Positions 25,071 to 38,220 of a stretch of 64,000 nt of DNA are shown here, in pieces (positions within the stretch are counted from its first letter, which is position 1; each line of letters opens with the position of its first letter). Under the pieces are notes generated by a model. The model ran no database searches, was not told where the DNA came from, and saw only the letters and a list, made by a program, of their open reading frames with translations. The position numbers and the translations under genes are program-made. The stretch is from Onchocerca lupi (Eukaryota; Nematoda; Chromadorea; Rhabditida; Onchocercidae). The DNA is taken from NCBI GenBank assembly GCA_028564675.1, contig JAOVVO010000363.1, forward strand, positions 1-64,000. The letters are read 5' to 3'.

Positions 25071-27925
25071 GTAAAACAGTACAAAAACGGTTAAATCCAG
25101 TATTGTCTATAAATCCAATATTTCGTGCGTTAATATTAAAGTCGGAAATCTTCAATTTTTGTATCAAGTGATAAGTTTTGAATCCACATAAAATGTTTGA
25201 ATATGTATTAACCATTGACTGTCCAAAAGCAACACCAGTCTAAGTATTAATTTCTGCTGGCTAATGAAAATATGTAAGTTGAAGATGGACATCTTGTCCA
25301 TCTCTTGCGAATCGGAATTGATACTGTCCTTGTTGATACTAACAAGTTGCTCTATATCTTGAGTCAGTGTTTAAATTTAGCATTTAAAAAAATGAGTCTG
25401 ATAATCTGTATCTGATTTCAACTACACCTGTTCTAACATCAAGTACCAATTTTTACACTCTCAAAACTGCTTTACGAACCAGCAGCCGATCTTGTACATA
25501 AATTTTTTTCTGAGGTAACACCAGAAAGAATGATTAATTAGTATTGCATGAAATATCCACAAATACTTTCAGTTACTATAGTGGGAAGTTGAACCAGATT
25601 CAACTCTAGAAGGCAGGAATAATTAAATGTTCGGAAAGAAGCTGACATTTTGGATTTCATCTCTGTTAACAAATTTTCTTGTTTATGGAAAACCGGTGAG
25701 TAAAAGCTCATGTTCTATGTTATTTCCGTGTTTCGTAATGAAATTTCCATGACTAAAATCTGTGTTAAAGATCAAAAAATCGTTGGAATGCAACTGGTCA
25801 ATGATAAATTAATGTGAAAGAATTAAAAGATCCAAGAAATAAATGAATAAAGAGCTTTGCTAGGAGTCATCATTTCTCGCTCAGTCGATATTAATAGAAA
25901 TTGGCTAAAAGACATTAGCTGGTTTCCTTTTCCGTGGCTTTGAAAAGAAAGCGAAGCATATAATTAATTAAGCATGAATTAAATTTGTCAAAGCGAAATA
26001 AGGATAACCGAATAGCTCCCTTTATACGACAATCAATTAGGATTCTTTGGATTAGCACTAATCTTTTACTCCTCGTTCAATTATCGCCATAAAGCGAGTA
26101 ATTGTTAGCAAATTCCTTTTAGAATAACAAGATTTTTTTTGTCAATTTCCTACTTCCCTTGTTGTCATTGCCAAGCAATCCGATATTTCCTCTATTTCGT
26201 TAACATGGCAGCAGAAGACTGAGTAGTTTTTAGCTGTATTATGAAATTGACATTAAATGACAATTATTTCTTGGCCTTTGCATACCTGTTACGGAAACTG
26301 TAGTTCACTACTATGTGAATTCAATCATGGAACAATCGTTTAGAAAACGAGGTTTATAAATTTGTCTCTTTGACCAGATTTAATTTTCGATTTCGATTGT
26401 GAATCATAACGCAAATCCTAAACATATCTCTGACTTTTATAGTCCCAAAGATAAACTTTCTACGAAATCCCCAGAAAATAATTCCTTATACTGACCTAAA
26501 AAAATATATATAGGAACACACCTGAAATCAAATAACAGAAACATTTCATAGAAACAAGTCAATTATCCAGTATTTATTCTTACACAACATCAGAAAAACG
26601 CAACATTTTTCTTTTTTAGCATTAAAATAGCGAAAAACTTGTTTAGCCCCATGATAAGGTAAGGGTACCTGTCGGATGATCTTAAATCACTCATAATGCA
26701 TTACAAAGCATTTCTTAGAAAGGCTTAAAATAGATAACATCCCAAACATCATCACAATTCGAAGGGAAATAGTTCTCCGCTATTGTGTTCTGCTATAGCA
26801 TTTTATTATTTCGGAAGCAGAATTTGCTGTCCGGAAGGCAGCACTTTTATATAATAGCAATGATGGTGGCACGTACTTACGGCGGGTAATATGAGAAAGT
26901 TGTGAATGAAAAACAAGGGCAAGTTTTAAAAAACACGAATACAAGCCTATGGTAACACTATCACTGGATATTTCAATAGTTCACTGCTTTTTGATTAACT
27001 GATAGTTATTTGAAGTTAGTCGAATCTATCTTTCAATCGACTATAATTCAATTCATAGGAAACATGAATTTCGTTGATACATACATCAAGTAAGGGACAC
27101 AAACTCTATTACAATATTTTACTAAAATAATTAACAGCTTTCAGCAGTTAGTAATACATCGAAAGTAAACAAGAAAAAAAGAAACTATTCAAAAATGGAG
27201 CAGACCTACTATAGTAAAAGGAAAATTTCTCCTCAGAATTACAGAACGGATAAGTTTAGTGGCTTCTTTATTGAAATGGAATTTGTAGAGAAATAATGAA
27301 AAGATGTCGGTCAGATTGTGCAAGTAAACCTACATATAAACAATGTTTAAAAACAACGTTTTTTCTATATATAGGTTTATATGAAAAGTGTTAATATTCT
27401 CGAACCAGCCAAAGCAGTCTTCCTTAAACCGTAGGATATTAGTGATGGAATTCTCGAAGAGAACTTTAAATTGAAAATAAAATCGGACTCATGGTTAAAT
27501 TTGGTCCAGGTCATGAACGAAATATTAATTTCACCCAAGATTCGAAAATCAAACTAGTGCCAAGCATGATCATAACAAAAAAAATAAGATTTAACAATCT
27601 AAATAAATCATATAACGAATGAATCAATTAAAGGAGCTGGGATATATATATTACAAATAATAAAGAGAACGACTTTCAAACGAGGCACTCTGCGGTCTCT
27701 TACTTAGCTTCATTTCAGTCGTTTTACATGAAGTGAACCGGAAGAAAGTTCGATATTTATTCAGATGTATCAAATACTCGTTTTTATTTCTGGAAATTAC
27801 TGAAACATCTTTTGATCTGTAATATTCTTTGAATCTTCATGAATATCACTGAAAATACTATTCAAGGTGCTGCCTAATTCTACAAAAACTTCTTGAGCAA
27901 AGGAAAAATATCCGCACTAATAACT

Positions 27926-27969
27926 GGAAATATGATAGGCATAAACCGGAAATATGGTAGGCATAAACC
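27926..27969. repeat. 22-base direct tandem duplication
   Basis: Two adjacent copies of GGAAATATGATAGGCATAAA plus CC; the second differs at one position (GATAGG to GGTAGG). It lies in intergenic DNA and looks like a simple recent duplication. Confidence 0.9.
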
Positions 27970-28927
27970 ACTAGAAAAAGAACAGCATTAACAAAATTAT
28001 TATCAGCAAATACTATGTGAATTATAATAACAACAAATTTATGCACTTATAATTATAAGTTCTAATAAGTCAGTTTGAGCAAAGAATGCAATCACATGTG
28101 GTTCGGAAAATCAGAAAAAAAATACATTAAGTGAAACAAAATAAAACGAAAAGCAAAATTACGACATCAGTATTTCAGTGCACTTTCTTATTCTATAGGA
28201 ATAAATAATTCTGAATACCGCAACAACCTTGAAAGCTGGATGACTAGCAGCAACACCAATACTTGATCTGGTTGGTCGGGTTAATTATATTACGATAAGA
28301 CAGCAGGTATTTTCTCAAATTTCTATAAATATTTCTTCTTAAATTCTTATTCCAATATACTATTACAACAAACATATTAAGAGAGGTAGAATATAAATGA
28401 AATCTTCAAATATATTAAAAAATAAATTTTCCAATGAAAACGAATATTAGTTCTAAGAAACAAAAACGATCTAAAACACCTCACTGCTCTCTGTCAATAT
28501 TGCACTTTCAAGATAGAACTAAAAAAATGCAATAATCACAATTTCTCTGAAATATTTAGTACTCAGCATACAAGAATGTCCAAAATAACCCCGATAGACA
28601 AAGCATAAATTTACGTGCCATGGGGTAACATCTCTAATCAGTTTTTTATTCACAGATTCAAATCATTTGTAGCGCTTTTTTCCCAAGGTTTACTGTGTTG
28701 CGGTCATATAAGAATGAAAACGGCCACTGAGAATAATTTATTACTATTAGATCGGTCAGTAGATCGATGATTTCGACAATGCAAAGCAGTACGATGTTTT
28801 GATTAGCCAAAGTCAATATGACATAAAGACAATTGTCATCTTCAAAAAATTACTAACTAGACTTCTTCGAAATCAAGAGAACCATAATGTTTAGAAATTT
28901 GCCAGCTAAACATTTTTGCAAGTGCTG

Positions 28928-31900
28928 CTAATTCTTTCGAGTTGATATCGGAGTAGCAACAGATGATGTTGCTGCAGCAAGCGATGAAAATGATGACCTA
29001 CATGACTCCAATGAAGCCACTGAACCCCTACAATGAGCTATTTTGAAACTACCAAACTAATTAAAGCATTCAAATAAAAAAGCAACGTCAACGAGTTTCA
29101 GTATTCTTTTCTTTTTTTTCCTTTATATTTCCTCAAGCAAAAATAAAATCGCTTGAAGCTAAGGCAATATCATGAGAAACAATATGAAAACCAGTAACTT
29201 CGATCGTTTCTGTCTAATATGCTGAAATCTTTGGAATTAAGTTTAACTATTTTTCTGTTTCCTGTGAGAAAGAAATGAACACTTAGGATAAATTTCACTA
29301 TTTCAGAAAAGTAATAGGATTGAAACATACTGCTTAATAAAATGTATTGGGAATATTATATCTTTAGCCACAATACATGGCCACCATGTTACACTTCTAA
29401 CGATTCTGATTTACGAGTGGAAGTAATCTCTTAGTAAATGTGTTCTAGTCGACAATCAAGTGTCACAATATAATCATCTAGGGGTTGCAAGAACCGGAGT
29501 AAGATGATAGCTTTCTTACAAGATTCAAACAATTTTTCTTACCTAAAATCCAAAGAATCTAATAATTCGTGGTAATACATAATTTTGCACTTGTGACCAG
29601 CTAAGGAAAAATCGAAGGGCTGATTCTGTACTGCTTCGAGATGACGCCACTGTAGAATATAATAACCCGCCTGGGAACAATAGTGAGATCCTTGCATTGA
29701 ATCGCCCTCTGTGAATTGCACGGGCTTCTCTTCTAACCTGTAAACTTATGACATCCGAAAGAAAGGAAAAAAAGTATTTGAAGTCCAAAATTCATTCCAA
29801 TTCCAGAACTACTATCTAGCAAAACAAAATTAAAAATCTCCTCTAACTTATTAACAAAGGTAATTGTAACTGATTATGGAAAATTAATCGAAAACTCACT
29901 TCAAATTCACGCCAATAGTTAATTTCGGATCACAAAGCAAAACAGAGTTTGTAACAGCACTTCCAATAGCTGCCGTTACTCTTTCAACAGAAGAAAGTAC
30001 AGAAGGTGAATTTGGTATATTGGCCGCTTCTACTTGCTTTTCCGTGTAGTAAATCAAGAATTCACATTCACCCTCAAAATATCAAATTCAAAATTGCACA
30101 CTAAGCCACAATGCATATAATGAGATCAAAGAGTTTTTGGTTAACTTCTTTTTCCACACTATTTAACTCTGTTAACTCCAAAAATTGTTTAGCAATTTCT
30201 GCATATTGCTTGATCACATCGATGATCACTATCAATACAGAACTAACAGTAAAAAATTCATCAAGAGAAAAAAAAACCTTTAAAATATCGAAATCCCATG
30301 TGAGAACGCATCCCTCAGCAGTCACCCTGACAATGACTTCATGTGGTGTTCCCTTATAAATATTCGCTGATTGATAAGTTGATTTCAGGACATCGTCTTC
30401 TTTTACAGTCTGTGATCACATACCATAAATGGCTTTTTTTAAATACACGTAAAATTAGTTCACATAGTAAATAAAATCGCCTTATTAACTTGCCAAATTA
30501 AACTTCCATAAAAAATTTGAATTTAAAACTCTCACCTCTTCTACTGGTTTATATAAGCTCTTGGGAATATGACCACCTTCCGGCGCCATACAGGAGCATG
30601 TTCCACCCAAAAATTCTGGGATATATTGCTGCTCCATGTATTTTCTAAGCTCAGAAATAACCGATTCACCCGCATTTATCATAAATTTTTTTCTTGTATT
30701 TTCGTCAATAAATGGTGAGATCAATGTCCATAAGACTGGAAAGACACGCGGTGCTCGAGCTATCAGAACTAGTCCCATTGTTTCCGGATAATGTGCTTCC
30801 GCAACTTCAATTATTCTTAATAAAGCTTGAATTCCTGGACGCCAGAGATGTCTCATGCTCAGACCTTCCAAATCAACGAGAAGTGTCCATGTGCTGAAAT
30901 TATCCCATTTCTGCTTGTTAAAAATGAAAAGAAAAGGCTAGTTTTTTCTAACTTCCGCAAGTTAAATAAAAAAAAAGACTTTTCTTTGAAAAGCAACTTA
31001 AGAAGCGAAACTAATCAATTAAATTACTTATGAAATGAAATTGCGTACTAAAAATCTGTTTGATATCAAAAACAAGCAAAATTGGATGAAAATGCAAAAA
31101 AAAAAAAAAAAGAAGAAACAACTCAGAACAACATAACCTTATGGGAGCACCAAGCATTTTTGTAGCCTTAGCCGTTTTAATAAGTCCCTGCTCGATTATT
31201 GACAATGTGAATTTCATAATTGTTTGCATACCACATGTGCGCAACAAACCTTTTATATCGAGTTTACCCAGACGCAGAACGAATACTGGTCTAATAGTCA
31301 TATGAAATTTGATAAATAGAACAGGTTTCCTGCTTGAGTTGAAATAATTTGAATTTTGCATATGACAAAAGATTTTAACGATTAATTCATTCTTTTATTT
31401 TCATGTTAAATAGATAATCCTACTTTAGATTCACAGTGAACTTGCTGAAAAAAGTGCTTCTTGGATATGTAAAGCTGTGAAAAATATTCTACCTGCCCTC
31501 TTTATCATTATGATGCCAACAACCAGGAAAAAACTGTTTCAAAATAGGCGGTGCTTCGAACTCTTGCAAAATTTTATCCACATTATGTTGTTTTCGCCAT
31601 TTAATACTCTTTTGCACCATATCACTCGCTCGAGCCACATCGAAATCACGGGCACGTAAAAAACGTAATAAATGAGCATCATTCGGGAGTTTCCCCTGCT
31701 AAAAAAACCCACCAAATGAATTTTTAATCATTTTTATGCTATTAGTTTTATACCAGCACAATATCAGGTCAGATTCTCACTTTCCCCGAATGCTATCAAC
31801 AATTTACAGCAAAAAAAAAAAAAAAAATTATATGGATGTAAGATGTGTATAAACTAAAACTGCCGTCTTCTGTTTACCATGATATATATATATATAGTAC

Positions 31901-34774
31901 CATCAAAAGCAAAATACCATATTATCTTCCAAATTTAGGATATAACACAAATTTTAAATCAAAGCAAACCTTAAGAGTGTCTTGTAGTCCATATTTCAGT
32001 TCACAAAGACGACTTTCTTCTAGAGTATTGAGCTGCCCCAAGAAACGACGAATATATTCCGCTTCCAATCTTGCTTCAGCTATAATAAAATGTAAATCAT
32101 TCATGTTTCATGATTTCAATCATAACTAGTACCAGAAGCAAATGTTTTAGTTGTCAATCAAGGCGTGATTCAGAACCTCAGAACAACGCAAATCATTCCA
32201 AATAGCAGAATGTGGTTGATATAGTGATTTAGAAGTTATGAAATAATAAGGCAATGCTAAAATCACGTAGAAAAATATTAAATGCTATGTCGAAATAAAG
32301 GTTTCTATAAACATATAAAAATATCATGCAATTCCAGAAAAATATCAATGACCGAACAAAAAAAATCCTATTTGCAGTTTCGACTGCAACGGAAGAATAA
32401 ATAAGCATATAGACTTATTAACATTTAGCATAAATTGAAGCTGGTGCGTAAAAACGAAGTGACTAAATGAAGTGCTCTTTTTTGAATTACTGATGAATAT
32501 ATGTAATTGAGTCGTAAGCAGTTTACATTTCAGCAAATGAAGTTAAAATCAAAATGCAACTCACGCCTCTGTACAGTGAAAATGATGATGTAAGTAGCAA
32601 CTCGTATTTGGAACAAGTAGTTCTCACTATGTAATAAAATAATGAAGTGGTACCTCAACACCTAATTACGTATGCTACATTCCCCTCACACGATCATGCA
32701 ACTATGGATAAATATAAAAAAAATATGGTAAATATTTTTTTATCCTTCAGGTAGCAAAAACTGACAGAATGAAAAAATTCAATCATCTCAGTCTGTATGC
32801 CATACTATCACATCCTGATCCTTTCCTTTCTTATTCATTTAAAACTGTAACACGAGCAACGACAAAAACTGACAAAAATAAACAAAAAGGATTATGGAAA
32901 AAAGATGAAAGATTAGATGAGAAGTTATGTTGTCGGAAAAAAAAAAAAAATTATTCGAATCTAAACTCTCAGCAACCGTTGTCCTGATCACAACTTCAGT
33001 GACTTAAAGAATATGGAAGAAAGCCAATCTAGTTTTGCATCCTACGGTAAAATAGAATCAGATATAGTTGTCCAATATAAATAAAACTAAGAACTCCTTT
33101 CTTTATTCTCTTGTCTTTCTTTGTGTTTATGAAAGATAGTAAAGATATAGTTTCGTAAATTTTGCTGGCAATTTTTTCTATTATCACCTATTACTTGAAG
33201 TTGACCTCTGACAAATCTCCAAAGTGATGAAAAATTGGAACTTGACACTGGAAAAATTGTTGGAATTGTATCTAACAAAAACACGAAATTTCAAGAAAAA
33301 AAAAAAAAAAACTAATTCATAAAAACTTACAATCATCAATGGAATTAATTGACTTTCGAGGCAGAGCAATGGACGATTTTTTGGCAAGAGAAAATCTTCG
33401 AGTATGAGAAGATGGTTTACGCTGTTCTTCTACTTTCGTGCCAACTTTCTCTTTTTCCTCTTCATCAGCAAGTCGCGAAATATCAATCGCAGAATCAGAT
33501 ACTGATTCCGTTGCATCACTGTAGGGAGGAATAAACGTTACACCATTTTTGATCAATTCATTAATGAAATACTCCAACACCTCCTTTCCCTGAAAAATGA
33601 ATTTCCGCAAAAAGCATCTATCTGAGCTGGGAATGGAAGGGAATCTCATATTTCTCTAAAACATCCAAGTTTTTTCTCAGAAGAGATAAATCATTGAATT
33701 TTCAAAAGTGACACCTTCGAAAGATTAGTTGCATACTGCTTCACTGCCAATTTCTCGACTGTAGATTCAAAACCAAAAAATGATTTAACATCCAATGAGC
33801 CACTTTGTTCAAAACAAGTCCATTCACTGTTTTCGGGATGAACCTACAAAAGACCTACTGTAGCGTAGATATTTTCGTAATTTCGATTCTATTATAGCTC
33901 TGGTTGAAAGAAGAATTTAGGTTTTCAAAAATAAATAATAAATGTAATAAACTGATTATGAAAATTTACTGCTGGATCTAGTAATAATTCAGTAATTAGA
34001 ATTTGACAATGATATTATTTGGTAATTGGAAAATATTTTAGAAGAGCGATATAATAGGAAAATTGTGATAAATAAAAGCGGAAGGCAACACGTACGTAAT
34101 AAAAACAAGTTTCCTTAACATCGATTCTGGTTGTAAATGAAATATTCCTTGCTTCGATGATAAGAGTGCGCTTTCTGCGATCAAGCGAATTTTTTTGTGC
34201 AAAATAGACATAATCAACACCGGCTATCTGAAAAAATTACCATTAAATTTTGAAAGCTGTGAATACAGTTACCCCAAAAGTAATTAAGCGTCTCATTTTA
34301 ATGAGAAATTCTAAGATAGAATTACTTTTTTGACAAGGTATGGCGCATCGATATTCAGCTGACATTTGCGCTCAATTACTTCTTCCGCACCATCTTCCGA
34401 ATGATATTCATAAGTAATTTCAGAGCCAACAAATATCGGAATTTGGGGACAAGTTGGAAAACGTTTTTCGTATGCCTGAATGGATATTTAAGCATACCAA
34501 GCTGTGGTGTTTTTTGTGTTTTTTGTTCGAAATCTGTCTTCGAACAAAGGTGTATTCATACCACAGTACTTTTTATAAACAGTTCGGAAAATTCTCATCG
34601 CATCTCGTACTTCGTGCCTTGGTGAGTAAAAGCAACACAAAGATTAAAATGGAAGGAGGATATTGTTCCAAGAAAAATGATCCTAACATAACTAGGATAA
34701 GAAAAACTAACTGCCATCACCATTTCAAATGGATATTTGTATATACGAACAGGACTCTGATAAGTTTGTACCAT
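28928..34774 (-). CDS. SEC14L1: SEC14-like protein 1/5 homologue (PRELI, CRAL-TRIO, GOLD)
   Basis: Thirteen exons close in phase to about 719 aa (vertebrate SEC14L1 about 715): 34774-34712, 34475-34326, 34227-34096, 33843-33715, 33589-33331, 32079-31970, 31698-31493, 31290-31138, 30893-30536, 30409-30278, 30072-29900, 29737-29543, 29027-28928. Domains: PRELI/MSF1 (residues about 1-175; MVQTYQSPVRIYKYPFEM, RFPTCPQIPIFVGSE, IAGVDYVYFAQKNSL), CRAL-TRIO N-terminal helices (HLLRFLRARDFDVARA), the lipid-binding CRAL-TRIO fold (about 350-520; RHLWRPGIQALLRIIE, RAPRVFPVLWTLISPFIDEN) and GOLD (about 540-690; GCVLTWDFDI, GYYILQWRH, HKCKIMYYHELLDSLDFR). The last exon repeats the family's serine-rich tail (SVASLESCRSSFSSLAAATS). 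The family binds phospholipid-like ligands and works in trafficking. Whether it is closer to SEC14L1 or SEC14L5 cannot be told by eye. The 1.25-kb intron between 33331 and 32079 may hide a small optional exon at 33206-33247. Confidence 0.9.
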
Positions 34775-36149
34775 TGTTTATTACCTGAAAATGATCCTAT
34801 GCTAAACCAGATATCTGTTCCACTTCTACATTGAACGCGTGGTTTCAAGTGTATGTGGATATGAATAACACAATTATGCTATTCCAATAAATGAATAAAC
34901 TACAGAAAATTAGTAGAGAACGGAATCACTAAAGGATTTATGCATCACTTTAACTAGGTAAATTAGAAAAATATAATTCTTCACAGTAAGATCTACACAG
35001 ATAGACAACACATTTAAATGCATCATGTTATTAACAAAAATAGATAAAAACCAACAGAATATTGTGAGGAATTTGTGCGAACTTATTTGTATGTGGTTGA
35101 ACGTGTGTGTCTATACAAAAATGGACGTATTAATGAAATCTTTAAATGCTAATTTAATGATAAGAATAATGCAATCATATTTTTTACTTAACTATAAGCA
35201 TTCTAATTGCTCCACATGTAACAAAATGGAATTTTTACAGTGGGTTTCACTAAATTATTCGTAATAACATTAATTTCTTTATGTATTGAATGCTATAACA
35301 TTGCGATCTTACAATGTACCTGTACTTTTATATCAATATGTAATCCATATCAAACAATACAAAAAAAAAATGAAACCAAGTTTTACAAATTCGGTCAACC
35401 AAATTTATTGTAAAGCATGGGTTTAAAAACTTGTCACATTTTTGCCGCTTATGCATTATTTGATTTAGTTAGTGGGATTAGGGTCTGATAATTTAACCAT
35501 GGAAATAAACTGAGTTTTCCGCTTAATTCTGGTCCATAATTTTGTCTTGATGTTTGCATTTTAATATGTTAATGGTTTCAAATTCGAAAAATCAATTTTA
35601 GATCGAAAAAAATCAAATGTAAACTGCTTCATCAAATAACTTACTACAGTGAGGAAAATTCGATTCTTCTAAGAGCATCGAGGAAAGGAAAGTTTGTTTT
35701 TTATACTCAATGAGTTAATGCAAAAAGATTCGAATAAGTCTACGAAAATATGTTAAAGTGATGAGGAAAACTGTAGATGCTACAGCACACTCTGATTAAA
35801 TATTTATCGCACTCCAAAAGAGATAGAAATGATTCAAACTGAATTACAATAAAGAAAAAGCAAACAATTTTATCATTTAAAAAGCTCTGCTGAAAAAAAA
35901 ATATGCGGCAGATTTAAATATACTAATTTTCATCTCATCTTTCTTTTTTAAAAGAGAAACTATTGAAAAAAGAGAGTGAAAGAAAAAGAGAACAATGAAT
36001 CTATTCAAAACCTTACCTTATATTTATTGTGAGAAATAAATGTATTTTGAAATTTAAAAAGATGATTTTTTCTCGCAAAGATATGGACTGCTCGTAACAC
36101 TTCCTTAAAATTCTTAAATGCACCTCAAGAAAACGATTCATTTAATTAT
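34775..36149. other. intergenic stretch, nothing recognised
   Basis: AT-rich sequence upstream of the minus-strand SEC14-like gene. Only short chance frames are present (for example 35025-35264). Promoter elements for the SEC14-like gene presumably lie in its right-hand part of the gene boundary, but none is distinctive. Confidence 0.4.
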
Positions 36150-36965
36150 TTCAAAGATAGGTATGCACAATACGTCAATCAGAATTTGAATTCTTTGAAA
36201 ATTTTAAAGCTCATCAGCTCACCTCCTACCATTCTAAAAAAGATCCTCCTCTAAACTGGCTCTGCCTCTGCATAAATTATTGTTCATAACTTTCCCAACA
36301 GTTATTTTTTGCCTGCAAAGGAATGATGCTCTTTGCCACTTCCAAAATTTAGACTCCCAGTATTTTTTCTAGCCTAAATATAAATAAAAAGAAAAAGCTA
36401 GCTTCTCTTTTAATATTTATTCATCGTCCAACTGAATGTCAGTTACGTCCCAAAAGCAGTATGCACAACACGGGATTTGTCGTATTGTTACTCTTCATAT
36501 GCGCTTTCTAAATTTGAATTTCTCGATTATTCGACAATAATTGACGACTTTGTCTTAACTTTTTTATTTACAGTTACATTTTTAGGCATTAGAAATGTAA
36601 CTGTAATTTTAAAATGAATGGAAAATTAAAATGTGATTTCAATTAATTTCCTCGATTACACGACAATAATTGACGATTTTGACTTTTCTATTTTTTCCTG
36701 GTGTTGTTAAAGATAGGAGGCACAATACATCAATCACAATTTGAATTCTTTGGAAATTTAAAAAATTTTCAAACGTTTTTAATGTTTAAAAATGCAACTG
36801 TAGTTTTAAAGTAAATGAAAAATTAAAAATGTAACTGTAATTTCATTCTTAACATTTAAAAATGTAAACTACAATTTCTTTTTTAGTGTTTAAAAAGACA
36901 ATTGTAATTTCAACAAGAAAGTCAAAACAAAGTGGTCAATTGTCGTGTAACAATGGGAATCATAC
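36150..36965. repeat. cluster of direct and inverted repeats
   Basis: Several copies of three motifs are interleaved. The block around CACAATACGTCAATCAGAAT occurs at 36153-36208 and again, about 88% alike, at 36709-36768. The block TCGATTA(T/C)(T/A)CGACAATAATTGACGA occurs at 36522-36553 and 36651-36683, and in inverted orientation at about 36916-36953. The block AATGTAACTGTAATTTTAAA occurs at 36594-36632 and 36789-36842, with an inverted version near 36570-36585. This pattern fits nested, foldback-type non-autonomous elements. No transposase frame is present. Confidence 0.6.
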
Positions 36966-38220
36966 AAAGAATAACAATATGACAAATATAGTGAATTCGA
37001 GTAATTACGGAAATGGATATGGGATATCGGTACTAAATTATCAAAGGCGAAAATATGGATAAAAGTATAGCTTGTGTTTAATCTTAGTCCTGACAAAAAC
37101 AAGCAAGAAAAAGTCAGATCCACTAAGACTACATCAAACTATCCGAATAGTAAGTACCACCAGTTAAATTTCCAAGAACAGGGTCATTTTGACAGAGAGC
37201 ATGATGAAAAACTTAATCCCATCCGATCTTTTTAGTACTTGAAGAATTTGTCAGCGAAATGAATGATGATGTCGCAGTGTTGCATTTAGGCAGTCGCTAT
37301 TGGATGTATTCTATGATAGACCAGTAACTTGAAGTTATGATAATTACTGGACATCTGTAGATTATATTTTGCTTTAACCTTAGCTAATACAAAAAACTTG
37401 CCTGACACAGTGAACATACGCCAAAGAATGTTCAAATGTAATGTGAGATTAGTTACTCTAAAACCATGCCATTATGCATGAAATGAAATTTTACACAGTT
37501 ATGGCATACAGTACGACAGCTAGTAATCAAACTATGGATAAAAAAGAAAAGAGTATACGTCTGCTACTGGAAAGCAAAGTTAATGACAAAACATGACTGT
37601 ATACTCCCGTAATCATGTATTTCACATGAAGCCTGCTAAAAATGTTGAGAAACCTAACTTACAGCTATAACTCGCAAACATTTATCTGTGTTCGCTGATC
37701 TACGGTCAACGTGAATCAACTGCATAAAATAAATTACGGCTCAGGCCACAAAGTGCTGGAGAGGGAGACTGAGTTGTGTGAGTTGGCTTGGTATTTAGTT
37801 GGAAATGTAGGTTGGGTGGAATTATGAGGGCTTTAAATTCCACCTAAAATTGTTTGACTTCTCATTGGAATGACAATATACTGAATATAACCCTGTTTCT
37901 ACAACGCTGACAATGTCGTGCAAAAAACTTGAAGAGCTTGTTTATTTATGGTGATTGCGATTAGCCTTTAGTCTGAAACGGATCATTTTCATGAATTCAG
38001 TACGATTTTTTTTTCTCTTACTTCTCTTCCTTATATCTTTGCGAAATGTTCAATGGATATTTTTATTAATTACAAATCTTTATTAGTAACATATCCACTT
38101 ATCTACATACAGAGAGATATAAATATTTTATCCGGTACATAAGAACGTGAAGGACCTTAGACCTGTCTTGTGATTTTTAATCAATGAAAAGGTCTAACAT
38201 ATAGGCATTTCTTGAGCCTA
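36966..38220. other. intergenic stretch upstream of the WIPI-like gene
   Basis: No gene recognised. The sequence is AT-rich with short chance frames only. Promoter or trans-splice signals for the next gene must lie at its right end, but no single site stands out. Confidence 0.4.

Larger units (their letters stand above)
23898..28927. other. gene-poor intergenic stretch
   Basis: About 5 kb without a recognised gene. It holds the second copy of a dispersed repeat (24770-25070) and a 22-base tandem duplication (27926-27969). A lone first-exon-like frame at 25627-25693 begins MFGKKLTFWISSLL, resembles a signal peptide and ends at a GTGAGT donor, but no continuation was found. Otherwise nothing is seen. 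Confidence 0.4.

Noticed and set aside
33206..33247. Extra exon in the SEC14-like gene
   Set aside because: A T-rich acceptor and open frame are present, but the flanking exons already join in phase without it and its donor (GTCAAC) is poor. Possible only as an optional exon.
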